64,000 nt of DNA from Streptomyces sp. 11x1 (GTDB lineage: Bacteria > Actinomycetota > Actinomycetes > Streptomycetales > Streptomycetaceae), in assembly GCF_032598905.1 (NCBI RefSeq), contig NZ_CP122458.1, positions 7,155,001-7,219,000 of the forward strand, given 5' to 3'. Of the stretch, positions 18,520 through 27,148 are shown in pieces (the stretch's first letter is position 1; each line of letters opens with the position of its first letter). The notes under the pieces were generated by a model. The model saw only the letters and a list, made by a program, of their open reading frames with translations, did not search any database and had not been told where the DNA came from. The translations under genes were made by a program, and so were the position numbers.

Positions 18520-19371
18520 TCAGGTCTGGGAGGCGGTGGCGATGGCGATGCCGTCGGGGCGCACGAGCTTCGCCCCGTACAGCGCCAGGCCCTTGACGGC
18601 GTCCGAGAACGACGACTCCGGCCGGTAGGCCTCGGTCTTGTTGATCTGCTCCGCGAAGCTGATCGCCGCGTTGACCCCGGCCTGGATGACGTTGTCGTCA
18701 CCGGTGGGGTTCGGGGTGTTGTTCGACTGCACGATGTTGAAGCCCGCCGCCCGGCCGACGAACCCGTTGCGCAGCGCGTCGGTGGTGCCGGAGGCGTCGG
18801 CGCGCACGAACCGGTCATCGCGCAGCAGGCGCCCGGTGAACCAGGGCGGGACCACGCAGTAGCGGCCCTCGGTGGGCACGTCGCCGTCGTCGAGGGTGAC
18901 CTTCAGCGGGATCAGCACGTCGTCGTAGGCGTCCGTCGGCGTGGCCGCGACCACCGAGATCGTGCCGAGGTTGTTGCCCGCGGCGACCCCGGTGTAGAGG
19001 CCGGCGACGTACTGGTCGGCGACGTCGCGCAGCCGGTAGGCCGCGCGGCTCATGGCCTCGGGCATGACGTTGCCCTTGGCCTGCCGCTTGTCGACGTCGT
19101 CGACCTTGAACGCCCAGTACTTCGACTGGTCGATGACGAGGTTGCGCTGAGCGTCGGTCAGCTCCTCCGGGGTGATGACCGTCGAGTTCGGCACGTAGTC
19201 CGAGATCGTCGGGTCACTGATGGAGGTGATCTTGACGACGTCGCCGGACTCGGCGATGTCGCCCTCGTAGTCCCGGTTGACCACCATGGGCCCGCCGTAG
19301 ACGAGGGACTTGCGCCACGCGACCAGGAGCCGGGCGCTCCAGATCTGCGGCTTGAAGTTGTTGATGGACAC
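18520..19371 (-). CDS. Phage major capsid protein (P22 coat-like)
   Basis: The 283-residue protein begins MSINNFKPQIWSARLLVAWR and contains GDIAESGDVVKITSI, YWAFKVDDVDKRQA and RYCVVPPWFTGRLLRDDRFV. This matches actinophage P22-coat/gp5-type capsid proteins. It follows an acidic scaffold-like gene by 15 bp. It assembles the icosahedral shell. Confidence 0.88.
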   Translation of the reverse strand: MSINNFKPQIWSARLLVAWRKSLVYGGPMVVNRDYEGDIAESGDVVKITSISDPTISDYVPNSTVITPEELTDAQRNLVIDQSKYWAFKVDDVDKRQAKGNVMPEAMSRAAYRLRDVADQYVAGLYTGVAAGNNLGTISVVAATPTDAYDDVLIPLKVTLDDGDVPTEGRYCVVPPWFTGRLLRDDRFVRADASGTTDALRNGFVGRAAGFNIVQSNNTPNPTGDDNVIQAGVNAAISFAEQINKTEAYRPESSFSDAVKGLALYGAKLVRPDGIAIATASQT

Positions 19372-19386
19372 GGGGCCCTCCTATGG

Positions 19387-20139
19387 TCAGCCGCTGAGAA
19401 GGTCGTCGAGCTTGCCCTCGTCCTGGGCCTTGACGATCTGTTCGGCGGACATGTTCTTCAGGTCGCGCTCGGTGAGCTGCTTCGGACGGCCCGCCTTGCG
19501 CGCTGCCCCTCCGTCGCCGGTGCCCTGGAACCTGGGCCTTGCCGGTGCGGCGGCCAGGTAGGGCTTGGACTTGATCAGGTCTTCGATCGCTTCGGCGATC
19601 TCGTCCGCGTCGACCTCGAACTGTTCGAGGTCGAGGAACCTGAGCGCGTCGCGCGGGTCTGCGAGCTTCTTCGCGGCGGCCGCCCTGATCTCGGCCTTCA
19701 CGATGCGGGTGTTCGCCGCAGCCGTTGCGGCCGCGGTCGCCTTGGCCACGGCGTCGTCATCGCCACCTTGGCCCTTCTGCGCCAGTTGGCGTTCGAGGTC
19801 ACGGCGCTGGTCCCGCTCCTTGCGCCACTTGCCCTTCATGGAGGCCAGGGCGCGCTTGCCCTTGTCGCCGAGCTGGTCGGCGCCTTCGGGGTCCGCGTCG
19901 TCCTCGTCCTCGTCGTTGCCGCCCCCGCCGTCCCCGGCCTCACTGTCGTCGGCGCCTTCGTCCTGGCCGTCGTCGTCACCGTCGCCGGTGCCGTCGTCGT
20001 CCTGGTCGTCGTCTTCGTCTTCGGCGCCGCCGACGATGGGCCAGATCGGGTACCGCTCGTCGTCCTCGCCGGGGCGGGCCTTGCGCCAGCCGACGGCCGT
20101 GAGGCCGGTGAGCGGGTGTACGGGCAGGGGTGCGTGCAT
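19387..20139 (-). CDS. Capsid scaffolding-like protein
   Basis: The 250-residue protein has a very acidic, low-complexity N-terminal third (DEDDDQDDDGTGDGDDD and similar), a charged coiled-coil middle (KGKWRKERDQRRDLERQL) and a basic C-terminal helix (TERDLKNMSAEQIVKAQDEG). That shape, and its place just upstream of the capsid gene, are those of tailed-phage scaffolding proteins. No protease motif was seen. Confidence 0.78.
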   Translation of the reverse strand: MHAPLPVHPLTGLTAVGWRKARPGEDDERYPIWPIVGGAEDEDDDQDDDGTGDGDDDGQDEGADDSEAGDGGGGNDEDEDDADPEGADQLGDKGKRALASMKGKWRKERDQRRDLERQLAQKGQGGDDDAVAKATAAATAAANTRIVKAEIRAAAAKKLADPRDALRFLDLEQFEVDADEIAEAIEDLIKSKPYLAAAPARPRFQGTGDGGAARKAGRPKQLTERDLKNMSAEQIVKAQDEGKLDDLLSG

Positions 20140-20182
20140 GATGTCTCCCGTTGCGGGTGGACCTGCCGGGCGTTGCGTCCGG

Positions 20183-21124
20183 TCAGACGATGTAGGCGTA
20201 CCGCTTGAGCAGCCGGATGGCGTGCTCGCGGTCGTCGGCCAGGCGGTAGATCTCCTCGGGCATCAGCCGTGGCGTCTTCGCGCGCGCGTACTTCGAGCCG
20301 GGGACCTTCTCGAACTTCTTCCGGCGGGAGGCGTAGAAGCCGCGCCGGGTGGTGCCCTCGGTGGTGGCCTGGACGGTGCGCCGGTAGCGGGTGACGGTCG
20401 TCATGCCCCGGCGGGCGTTGACGACTTGCCCGATGTCGGCGCCCTCGGTGATGGCCTTCGCGCCGGCCTCGCCGAACGCGCGACGCTGCTGGGCGGCGGT
20501 CATCTCTGCGAACAGGTCCCCGGGGGAGGCCAGTTCCCAGGTGTCGCTGGGGCGGCGCGGGGCGAGCGTGCAGTCGCAGCGCGGGTGCCGCAGGAATCCG
20601 TCGCTCAGGCTGTACTCGTTGCCCGCGAGGATGATGCAGCGCGCGCACGCGGGCAGGTGCACCACGCGCACGTAGGACACGACGCGCGGGCGGGCGATCA
20701 TCCCGGCAATGTCGGCGATCCGTCCGGCGTCCGCGACCAGGGAGCGGGTGACCATCTCCAGGAACGCGGCCCCCGACAGGATCGACATTGCCACCGAGAA
20801 CCCGCGGCGTAGCCGGTTGAGGGCGATCAGCAGCGGATACAGCAGCGGCCCGGTCAGGTCACCGGCGGCGGCGACGGCCGTCTCGGGGTTGACGGCGCCC
20901 TCGCCGGGGCCGGTCTCCTGGGTGAGCCAGGCCTCGGCCATCGAGGCGGCGGCGAGCTGGCCGGCGCGGATCAGCTCGGCGGCCACGGCGGCCTGCGTCA
21001 GCCAGGACGCTTCGAGGTTTTCCGGATCGACGGAGCCCCAGACCGCGCGCACCGCGGCCGCCGTCACCGCGGCCTGGACGGCACGGTCGGCCTGATGCGC
21101 CTGCGCCTCGGGCGGGACCGTCAT
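20183..21124 (-). CDS. MuF-like minor head / capsid morphogenesis protein
   Basis: The 313-residue protein carries the MuF-type C-terminal part: VHLPACARCIILAGNEYSLS with a CxxC pair, then LRHPRCDCTLAP, a second Cys/His cluster. The N-terminal half is alpha-helical and alanine-rich. Its ATGA overlap with the portal gene means translational coupling. Such proteins enter the capsid with the portal during assembly. Confidence 0.82.
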   Translation of the reverse strand: MTVPPEAQAHQADRAVQAAVTAAAVRAVWGSVDPENLEASWLTQAAVAAELIRAGQLAAASMAEAWLTQETGPGEGAVNPETAVAAAGDLTGPLLYPLLIALNRLRRGFSVAMSILSGAAFLEMVTRSLVADAGRIADIAGMIARPRVVSYVRVVHLPACARCIILAGNEYSLSDGFLRHPRCDCTLAPRRPSDTWELASPGDLFAEMTAAQQRRAFGEAGAKAITEGADIGQVVNARRGMTTVTRYRRTVQATTEGTTRRGFYASRRKKFEKVPGSKYARAKTPRLMPEEIYRLADDREHAIRLLKRYAYIV

Positions 21125-22643
21125 ACGAGCGCCCCTTCCTCCGCGTCCTCGTCCTCGGCGACGTCCTCGTCCTCAACGTCGCGGGGGCCGCGCTGGGCGA
21201 GCACCTGGGTGGCGGCGGCGATCGGGTCCATCTCGGCCTCCCGCTCGCGCATCGCGACCACGTTCGCGACCTCCGTCGGCGTGAGCCCGTAGCGCAGGGC
21301 CAGCCACTCGAAGGGGAAGCCGATGTCCTTCAGCTTCACCAGGGCGTCCGCGAGCTGCGCGTAGGAGCGGGACTCCGAGTCGGCCCACAGCACCGCGCCC
21401 GCCCGCATCGCCTTCGCCTTCGAGTCCTCGCCGCGCGCGAGGTAGATCAGGCGGGCGACCTCGCGCAGGGCCTGGCCGAACCACAACTTTTTCTCGTCGA
21501 CCCGCTTCACCAGGCCGGTCTCGGCGGCCAGCAGCGCGTCGCCGGACAGGTTGGCCATCTTGCCGATGAGGTAGTGCTGCGGGGTGCGGGTCTGCGCGGC
21601 GAGGTGGCCCACGGCGACCTCAATGATCTGCGTGTACGCGGCGAGGTTCGCCGCCTGCCACTCGGCGATCTTGGCGTCCTTGCCGGTGATCCACGCGACC
21701 CGGTCGACGGCGAACTTCGCCAGATCCACGGGCTGTTTGCCGACGATCTCACCCGCGCTGTTGAGCTTTGGGATCATCGGCCGCTCGGCGCCGAGGACAA
21801 CGCGCTGCGGGAACGACGCGTAGTCGGAGGCGGTGAACAGCTGCGCCCACACGAGATTGATCGCGTCCTGCATCGCGACCACGCCCGTGACGTCCGAGAT
21901 CGGATCGCCCACCAGCATCGGTTTGTTCGGCAGCTCCACCAGCGGCACCAGCCCCATCGGGTTGTCCTGAGGGTTCGGCTCGCCGAGGCGCTCCTCATCG
22001 CGCGGCTGCCACGACTGCATCCGCCCCTCGGCCCCGGGCGGCACCCACAGCCGCATCGCCTCGTCGACGTCCGCCATCTGTGGGGACTTGCTCTGCTTGA
22101 GCAGCGGCCGCTCGAACTTCCACAGCTGGCCGGGCAGGTAGAGAGTGGCGTAGTCGCAGTTGCCGTCCTGCCACCGCTTCAGCCCTGCCCGCCGCTTCAC
22201 GCGCGAGCCGGGCTCGTAGGCCACGATGCACTGCGCGGCGTCCTCGAACGTGACGACCGGGGTGTCCTCGTTGTCGGGGTCGCCCCACACCAGCACGAAC
22301 GACCGCGCGCTGTTGACCGCCCCCAGGAAGCCGAGCTGGGAGTCGCCGTCGAGGCCGTTGACCTGCCAGACCTCCCACAGGTCCGCGTCGGCCTTCATCT
22401 CGCCGGCGGCCTGGAAGCCGGTCACGGTCAGCCGCTCGACCGGTGAATCGGCCACGACTTGCACCCAGTTGTCGCTGAAGTCCTTGTAGCGGCCCCGTGG
22501 AACTTGGCGAAGTCGTCGGATGCGAACTTCAGCGGCTGCTTGCCCCGGTAGTAGTCGTTGTTCTGGTCGATCTCCGTCTGCCGGCGGATCAGCTCCGACT
22601 CCAGCAGGGACACCAGTTGCAGCGCCTCGCCCAGGGTGGCCAT
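21121..22643 (-). pseudogene. Phage portal protein (SPP1-like), one frameshift near the N-terminus
   Basis: The first frame begins MATLGEALQLVSLLESELIR at 22643 and reads to DDFAKFHG near 22495. The adjacent frame then supplies RYKDFSDNWVQVVADSPVER and the remaining ~440 residues, with LPNKPMLVGDPISDV, HYLIGKMANLSGDALLAAE and an acidic C-terminus. A one-base slip in a GGGG run separates them. The rest matches actinophage portal proteins of ~500 residues. If the slip is a sequencing error the gene is intact. The portal forms the DNA entry ring. Confidence 0.85.
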
Positions 22644-22656
22644 AGAACGCCCCCCT

Positions 22657-24300
22657 TCACGAGCCGTAGTAGTAGGACACTTCCTGCTCCGCCAGGCCCG
22701 CCGCGATCACGTCACCGAGCGCCTCGTGCGCGAGCACCGACGACACCGCAATGTCGATCTTCTGGACGGGGCTCGCCTTGCGGAGCACGTACAGCCCGGA
22801 AGGCCGCTCGGCCTGGCGGGCGTTCTCGATGTGCGACTGCGTCAGCTCACAGCCGTCGTGCGTGAACGCCGCCGCCCGCTGCCCGTCGGCGGTGTTCCGC
22901 TTCAGCACGTCCGTCTTCAGCCGCTCGGCCGCCGCATGCATCTGCACCATGCGGCGCGTGTACCAGCAGATCACCCGCTCCTCGCCGTACAGATCCACCC
23001 ACTCATCGACCTCGGTGTCCCAGTACGGCGGGTCGGCGTACAGCCGGACCACGTCGTAGCGGTTCATCAGCTGGTCCATTGCCGCGCGGACCTCCGCGCG
23101 CGGGACCTGGCCCCCGTAGTCGGCCGGGTTCCAGATGGTCGGCTCGTCGTTCGACCCGTACAACGGGGTGAACTGGTAGCCGTCCATCGTCTCGGCGCGG
23201 ATCGCCGTCCAGTCGTCCATGTCCGAGCCGTCGAACCCGAGGACGATCCGCGTCATCGGCCGCACCCTGCGCGGCCTGGCCTTCGCCGCCCACTTCGTGC
23301 CGTCCAGCCAGCCCGCCGAACCGGCCACGCACCGGTTGCCGAAGAACCGTTCGGCCTGCGCCGGGTCCTTCTCCATGATCTCGGCGGCCTCGGCCTCGAT
23401 GGCGTCGAGGTCGACGTGCGCTGAGCCCGCGTACACCACCGTGTGGATCTTCCGGCGGTCCCGCTTGTTGCCGTAGGACAGAGCCTTCGGGGCCTGCGGG
23501 TGGTACTTGAAGATGTCCCGCGCCTTGGCCTGGGACGTCGTCTGCGCCACCGAGTCCTCCGACGGATCCCACCCGTTCGTCGTCTCCATCGACCGGCCAC
23601 CCATGCCCGCCGCACCACGACGCTGCGTCTCCGCCGCCTTCCGCAGCTTGTTCGCCGTCGTGTACAGCCCGGACTCGTCCTGCATCGCGAAGATGATCGG
23701 GTTGCCCAGACGAGACAGAGCCGACGAGGTGACCGTCTCGATCTTCCCGTCCTCGCCGACCCGCGTGAACTCCTCGCCCACCCGCATCAGTTCCTTCAGC
23801 GGGCCCTTCTTCACCATCGACTGCAGCGGCCGGTAGACGTTGTCGACCTGCGACTCGGAGGTCGCCATCAGCTGAATCAGCGGGGTCGGCCACGGCGTCC
23901 CCATCGGGTCGCCCGCCTCGTACTCGTACCACCAGCCGCACGAGCAGCCGTGATCCGCGCACCGGTACCGTTCGCCGCCGCGGGCCCACCCGTTGAAGAC
24001 GACCGGGCCCGCGGCCTCGGCCAGGACGATGGTCGCCGACCATGGGCCCTTGCCGGTCTTCTGCGGTGCCACCACCTGCGAGCGCCGGTTGTGGAACGCC
24101 GGCGCCAGCTGCCCGAAGGTCGCCGTCGGCTTCACGCGGTAGTGGTTGACCGTGCACCACAGCTGCCACGGGTACAGCTCCAGGTCTTCGCCGGCCCGGA
24201 AGCCGTCGGGCACCGGGCAGTGGCGTTCGATCCAGTCCGGGACGATCCACAGGGTGGGGAAGTCGACGACGAAGCCGTCGAGGTCAGGCGCCTTCGCCAC
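22657..24300 (-). CDS. terL: Phage terminase large subunit
   Basis: The 547-residue protein has the packaging ATPase region with a variant Walker A APQKTGKGPW near residue 78, IFAMQDESGLYTT as Walker B region, and the nuclease domain with VLGFDGSDMDD and LYADPPYWDTEVDEW acidic residues. A Cys/His patch (CADHGCSCGWW) is inserted early. It cuts and pumps DNA into the prohead. It overlaps terS by 17 bp and is followed by the portal gene. Confidence 0.92.
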   Translation of the reverse strand: MAKAPDLDGFVVDFPTLWIVPDWIERHCPVPDGFRAGEDLELYPWQLWCTVNHYRVKPTATFGQLAPAFHNRRSQVVAPQKTGKGPWSATIVLAEAAGPVVFNGWARGGERYRCADHGCSCGWWYEYEAGDPMGTPWPTPLIQLMATSESQVDNVYRPLQSMVKKGPLKELMRVGEEFTRVGEDGKIETVTSSALSRLGNPIIFAMQDESGLYTTANKLRKAAETQRRGAAGMGGRSMETTNGWDPSEDSVAQTTSQAKARDIFKYHPQAPKALSYGNKRDRRKIHTVVYAGSAHVDLDAIEAEAAEIMEKDPAQAERFFGNRCVAGSAGWLDGTKWAAKARPRRVRPMTRIVLGFDGSDMDDWTAIRAETMDGYQFTPLYGSNDEPTIWNPADYGGQVPRAEVRAAMDQLMNRYDVVRLYADPPYWDTEVDEWVDLYGEERVICWYTRRMVQMHAAAERLKTDVLKRNTADGQRAAAFTHDGCELTQSHIENARQAERPSGLYVLRKASPVQKIDIAVSSVLAHEALGDVIAAGLAEQEVSYYYGS

Positions 24301-24757
24301 GGGGCACGACCCTCAAGCGGTCACGCGCGCTCGGCCTCCGAGGCGCCTCCACCGGCTCCTCCGGCTGCTCCTCCTCGACGGCCGGAGCGATCCTCCACCG
24401 GTTGCGGAGCATGCCCTGCACGGACAGGCCCAGCGAATCCAGGTACTGGCGGACGACCTTCTGCAGCTCGACCGACGCCTTCGGCAACTCCGCCTCGGCC
24501 AGCTTCCGCACGAACATCGCGACTTCGTAGCGCTGGTCCAGGGCCTCCCACGCCACGGCCTGCGGGCGGGACCACAGGTCATCCCACAGCACGATCTCCC
24601 GATCGGTCTGCGTGACCAGCGGCCACTCCGGAGCCGGACCGGGACGGCCCTCTGCGGGGAGCGTCGACCAGCCGGCGGCGTTCATCGGCCTGGACTGCCG
24701 CAGTGAGCGAGGGTCCGGCGGCGGGCCGGAGACAACGCGGGCTCCACCCTTGGGCAT
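24284..24757 (-). CDS. terS: Phage terminase small subunit (P27-like)
   Basis: The 157-residue protein has a helical DNA-binding-type core: WDDLWSRPQAVAWEALDQR, YEVAMFVRKLAEAELP, LQKVVRQYLDSLGLSVQGML. The C-terminal tail is proline/glutamate rich. Position just upstream of terL, with overlap, supports the call. It selects the packaging site. Confidence 0.82.
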   Translation of the reverse strand: MPKGGARVVSGPPPDPRSLRQSRPMNAAGWSTLPAEGRPGPAPEWPLVTQTDREIVLWDDLWSRPQAVAWEALDQRYEVAMFVRKLAEAELPKASVELQKVVRQYLDSLGLSVQGMLRNRWRIAPAVEEEQPEEPVEAPRRPSARDRLRVVPRGEGA

Positions 24758-24968
24758 TGGTGATCACTCCTCCACGCTGCCTTGCGCAGCACTGGGCACC
24801 GTCACCTTGCGTGACGATCCTGACCTTCTGAACCCGACGGACCCCCCGGAGCCCTCCCCGGCGTTCTGGGCCCCCTACTGGCCAGGGGTCACCCCCCACC
24901 CCCTGGCAAGCCTCTGACCTGGGCTTTTGTAATCTCTCAGGCTTCTGACCTGCAACGATGCCATTTGG
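24758..24968 (-). other. HNH-terS intergenic spacer, candidate packaging (cos) region
   Basis: This 211-bp gap in an otherwise packed operon carries an inverted repeat (GCCAGGGG 24881-24888 / CCCCTGGC 24900-24907) and C-rich runs. In many HNH-encoding phages cos lies beside HNH and terS. No cohesive-end sequence can be named from this alone. Confidence 0.35.
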
Positions 24969-25340
24969 TCACTCTGGGCGGTCGTTCCAGCCTCCGGGCT
25001 GGTGCTTCGCTGTCTCGCGAGAGTGGTGAGCCTTGGTCATGGCTTGCAGGTTGATCCAGTCGTGGCCACGTGGTCCGAGGGGCCCGAGTCCGTCACGGTG
25101 GTTGACCTCCGTAGCTCTGGGACGTAGCAGTGCGGGCATGGCCTCGCACTCGTCGCACTCGCAGTACGGATGCGCTCTCAGGTACTCGGATCGTGTGCGT
25201 GCCCAGCGCGCGTCATAGCCCTTGGACGCTGCTGTGGGGCGCGCACGCTGCGCCCTGCCCTGGCATGCCTCGCAGCGGCCCCCGGGGGTGAGGGTGGGGC
25301 AGCCTGGTGTGGGGCAGACCTGCATGGCCTTACGGGGCAT
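24969..25340 (-). CDS. HNH endonuclease (phage packaging type)
   Basis: The 123-residue protein has zinc-binding cysteines CPTPGCP and CEAC, then HPYCECDECE, the HNH core TEVNHRDGLGPLG and HDWINLQAMTKAHHSRET. ATG 25340 overlaps the stop of the upstream small gene (TGATG). HNH proteins next to terminase are needed for specific end cleavage in cos phages. Confidence 0.9.
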   Translation of the reverse strand: MPRKAMQVCPTPGCPTLTPGGRCEACQGRAQRARPTAASKGYDARWARTRSEYLRAHPYCECDECEAMPALLRPRATEVNHRDGLGPLGPRGHDWINLQAMTKAHHSRETAKHQPGGWNDRPE

Positions 25341-25543
25341 CAGACCATGGCGAGCGCTGTGCGCCCCTGGCCGTGCCCCATGTGCTCCTGCAGTGTGCGC
25401 AGTGCGTCCGTGGCTGCGACGAGGCCGGTGCTGAGGCCGCATGGGCATGTGACGCTCGCGCGGCCGGTCTTCTCGACGACGCGCCAGCCGTCTTCGGGGG
25501 GAAGGTCGCGGATCTCCGTCTCGATGACGGCGGAGCGCTGCAT
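25340..25543 (-). CDS. Small phage protein of unknown function
   Basis: The 67-residue protein (MQRSAVIETEIRDLPPEDGW; later VTCPCGLSTGLVAATDALR) has a CxC pair and is translationally coupled to the HNH gene by a TGATG overlap. I do not recognise a family. Confidence 0.65.
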   Translation of the reverse strand: MQRSAVIETEIRDLPPEDGWRVVEKTGRASVTCPCGLSTGLVAATDALRTLQEHMGHGQGRTALAMV

Positions 25544-25571
25544 GGTTTCCCTCCTGTGCCGGGCACGACAA

Positions 25572-25599
25572 AGCCCCCGGGTTCAGGTCACCGGGGGCT
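25572..25599 (-). terminator. Terminator after the lipoprotein gene (leftward)
   Basis: Arms AGCCCCCGG and CCGGGGGCT with a 10-nt loop are followed on the minus strand by TTTG. It lies 22-50 bp after the stop of the leftward lipoprotein gene. Confidence 0.75.
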
Positions 25600-25620
25600 C
25601 TGTCGTGCGCCTGTGGATGG

Positions 25621-26046
25621 TCAGCAGGACTCGTCGAGCTTGACGGAGTAGATGGCGACGCGGAGGGCGTCCGTGGCGCCGGGCGCCGGGTCCTGGCGGC
25701 AGACCTTCCAGTTGCTGTTGTCGAGGACCCAGCGGCCCTCGGACGACGCGTCCTCTTCGTTGACCATGAAGCCTTTGCTGCGCAGCAGGCTCTGCGCCTC
25801 GCCGTGGTTCATGCCGACGACGTCGGGCACCTCGCTGGTCTCCGGCTCGGCCTCGTCGGCGCCGGCCTCGGTGGCGGGCGCGTCCGTTTCAGTCTCGGTG
25901 GGGCTGGTGTCCTGTTTCGTCTGACTGCTGGTGGCCTCGGCGGTGGTGTCCGGCTTGCTGGAGCTGCTGTCGCTGGTGCCCTCGCAGGCGGTGAGCGTGA
26001 GCAGGGCTGCAGCGGCGAGTGCTGCTGCGATGGTTCGGGTGCGCAT
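25621..26046 (-). CDS. Lipoprotein with C-terminal PASTA-like domain
   Basis: The 141-residue protein starts MRTRTIAAALAAAALLTLTA and has a lipobox LTAC at about residue 21. A Ser/Thr/Asp/Glu-rich linker follows, then a PASTA-like segment VPDVVGMNHGEAQSLLRSKG and VCRQDPAPGA. PASTA domains bind peptidoglycan stem fragments. The protein is probably surface-anchored by lipidation. It has its own terminator, and another hairpin separates it from the upstream HTH gene, so it is monocistronic. Confidence 0.85.
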   Translation of the reverse strand: MRTRTIAAALAAAALLTLTACEGTSDSSSSKPDTTAEATSSQTKQDTSPTETETDAPATEAGADEAEPETSEVPDVVGMNHGEAQSLLRSKGFMVNEEDASSEGRWVLDNSNWKVCRQDPAPGATDALRVAIYSVKLDESC

Positions 26047-26128
26047 GGTCCCCCCTGGGCGTTTTGTTGCTGAGGGGTCATCATGCGGCATGTGAGGACG
26101 ACGTGAAGTCGATGTGACTGTGCTGTGA

Positions 26129-26174
26129 CACGACGAAGCCCCGACCGGGGGGACCGAGTCGGGGCTTCGTCGTG
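26129..26174 (-). terminator. Strong terminator hairpin between HTH and lipoprotein genes
   Basis: Two 17-nt arms (CACGACGAAGCCCCGAC and its complement) pair perfectly around a 12-nt loop. It terminates the leftward HTH transcript and insulates the lipoprotein promoter. Confidence 0.85.
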
Positions 26175-26238
26175 CGTCTGTGGTGCCGGTTGAGGGCACA
26201 GTTGTACACCGGGATCGTGACACGGGGCTGACCTGCGG

Positions 26239-26439
26239 TCAAGCGGCGTTGCGGGTGGGGCGTTCGGCGGCGAGGGCGGTGACGTCTGGGACGGCGTACC
26301 AGGGTTGCCGGTCGGTGCCGCCGGAGCGGGTGAGGCGGCCGTGTTGGACGAGTTTGCGGACGCCGCCGAGGGTGATGCCGAGCAGTTGCGCGGTCTGGTG
26401 GGCGGTGAGGTGGCCGGGCCGGATGATGAGCGACTCCAT
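26239..26439 (-). CDS. Small helix-turn-helix DNA-binding protein (excisionase/MerR-like)
   Basis: The 66-residue protein has a single HTH: LTAHQTAQLLGITLGGVRKLVQHGRL, then WYAVPDVTALA. Size and fold resemble excisionases and phage regulators. It is divergent from the excalibur-domain gene (85 bp between starts). Confidence 0.75.
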   Translation of the reverse strand: MESLIIRPGHLTAHQTAQLLGITLGGVRKLVQHGRLTRSGGTDRQPWYAVPDVTALAAERPTRNAA

Positions 26440-26523
26440 GCCGCCAGTGTGCAACGTGCGGGGTGCTCGGGGCCGTGGTGCACTGATTGCCAGTGGCTGT
26501 TTGGTACGGCGGTGGTGGTGGCT

Positions 26524-27018
26524 ATGGCTGGCACTGACGGGCGACGGGGTCGAGGGCCTGCGTGGTGGGCTCGGCGGCGGTGGGCGGCGATGGGGTGGCT
26601 GGGGCGCATCGTTAGTGTGGTCATCGGCCTTCTCGTGATCTTCCTTGCCCTGGGGGCGGTTCTCTCGTCGTGTGGGGTTGGAGAGGAGGAGACGCCAGAG
26701 TCGCCCTCGCCGTCGAGCGTTTCGCCGACGACTTCCCCGCCTGGTGTGCCGTCGACGAGGCCGGCCGTGACGGAGACGGCCACGGTGACAGCCACGGCAG
26801 TTCCTGTCCCAGAGGAAACGATCACTGAGACTGTGGACCAGGAACCTGCGGAGCCGGAACCAGTTGAGCCTGAGCCTGCGGATCCGACGACTGCGGACGT
26901 GTACTACGAGAACTGCGACGAGGCGCGAGCTGCTGGGGCAGCACCTGTGTACGCCGGGGAGCCGGGGTATGGGCGGCACCTGGACCGGGACGGCGACGGC
27001 GTGGGGTGCGAGTCGTAG
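26524..27018 (+). CDS. Membrane-anchored excalibur calcium-binding domain protein
   Basis: The 164-residue protein has a basic N-terminus, one transmembrane helix (GRIVSVVIGLLVIFLALGAV), a long Pro/Glu/Thr-rich linker and a C-terminal excalibur domain YYENCDEARAAGAAPV ending HLDRDGDGVGCES. The DxDxDG loop binds calcium, and the two cysteines may form a disulfide. The extracellular function is unknown. It is the only rightward gene in the phage-like block. Confidence 0.85.
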   Translation: MAGTDGRRGRGPAWWARRRWAAMGWLGRIVSVVIGLLVIFLALGAVLSSCGVGEEETPESPSPSSVSPTTSPPGVPSTRPAVTETATVTATAVPVPEETITETVDQEPAEPEPVEPEPADPTTADVYYENCDEARAAGAAPVYAGEPGYGRHLDRDGDGVGCES

Positions 27019-27038
27019 CGTTCGGGCCTACGAAAAGG

Positions 27039-27063
27039 CCCCCGAGGAACCCATCCTCGGGGG
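27039..27063 (+). terminator. Hairpin terminator after the excalibur gene
   Basis: Arms CCCCCGAGG and CCTCGGGGG with a 7-nt loop followed by TT. It is 20 bp after the stop and may also stop leftward reading from the FtsK gene. Confidence 0.8.
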
Positions 27064-27148
27064 TTGGCCTGCACCCCTCTACGGGCATTACTTTACAGGT
27101 GGGGGGCCACTACCAAGGTCACTACCGGGGTAGCGGGCCCCCTCTACA

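Noticed and set aside
18490..20208. 572-codon rightward frame over the capsid genes
   Set aside because: Shadow of the leftward capsid and scaffold genes, with repetitive Val/Gly/Asp composition typical of antisense high-GC frames.
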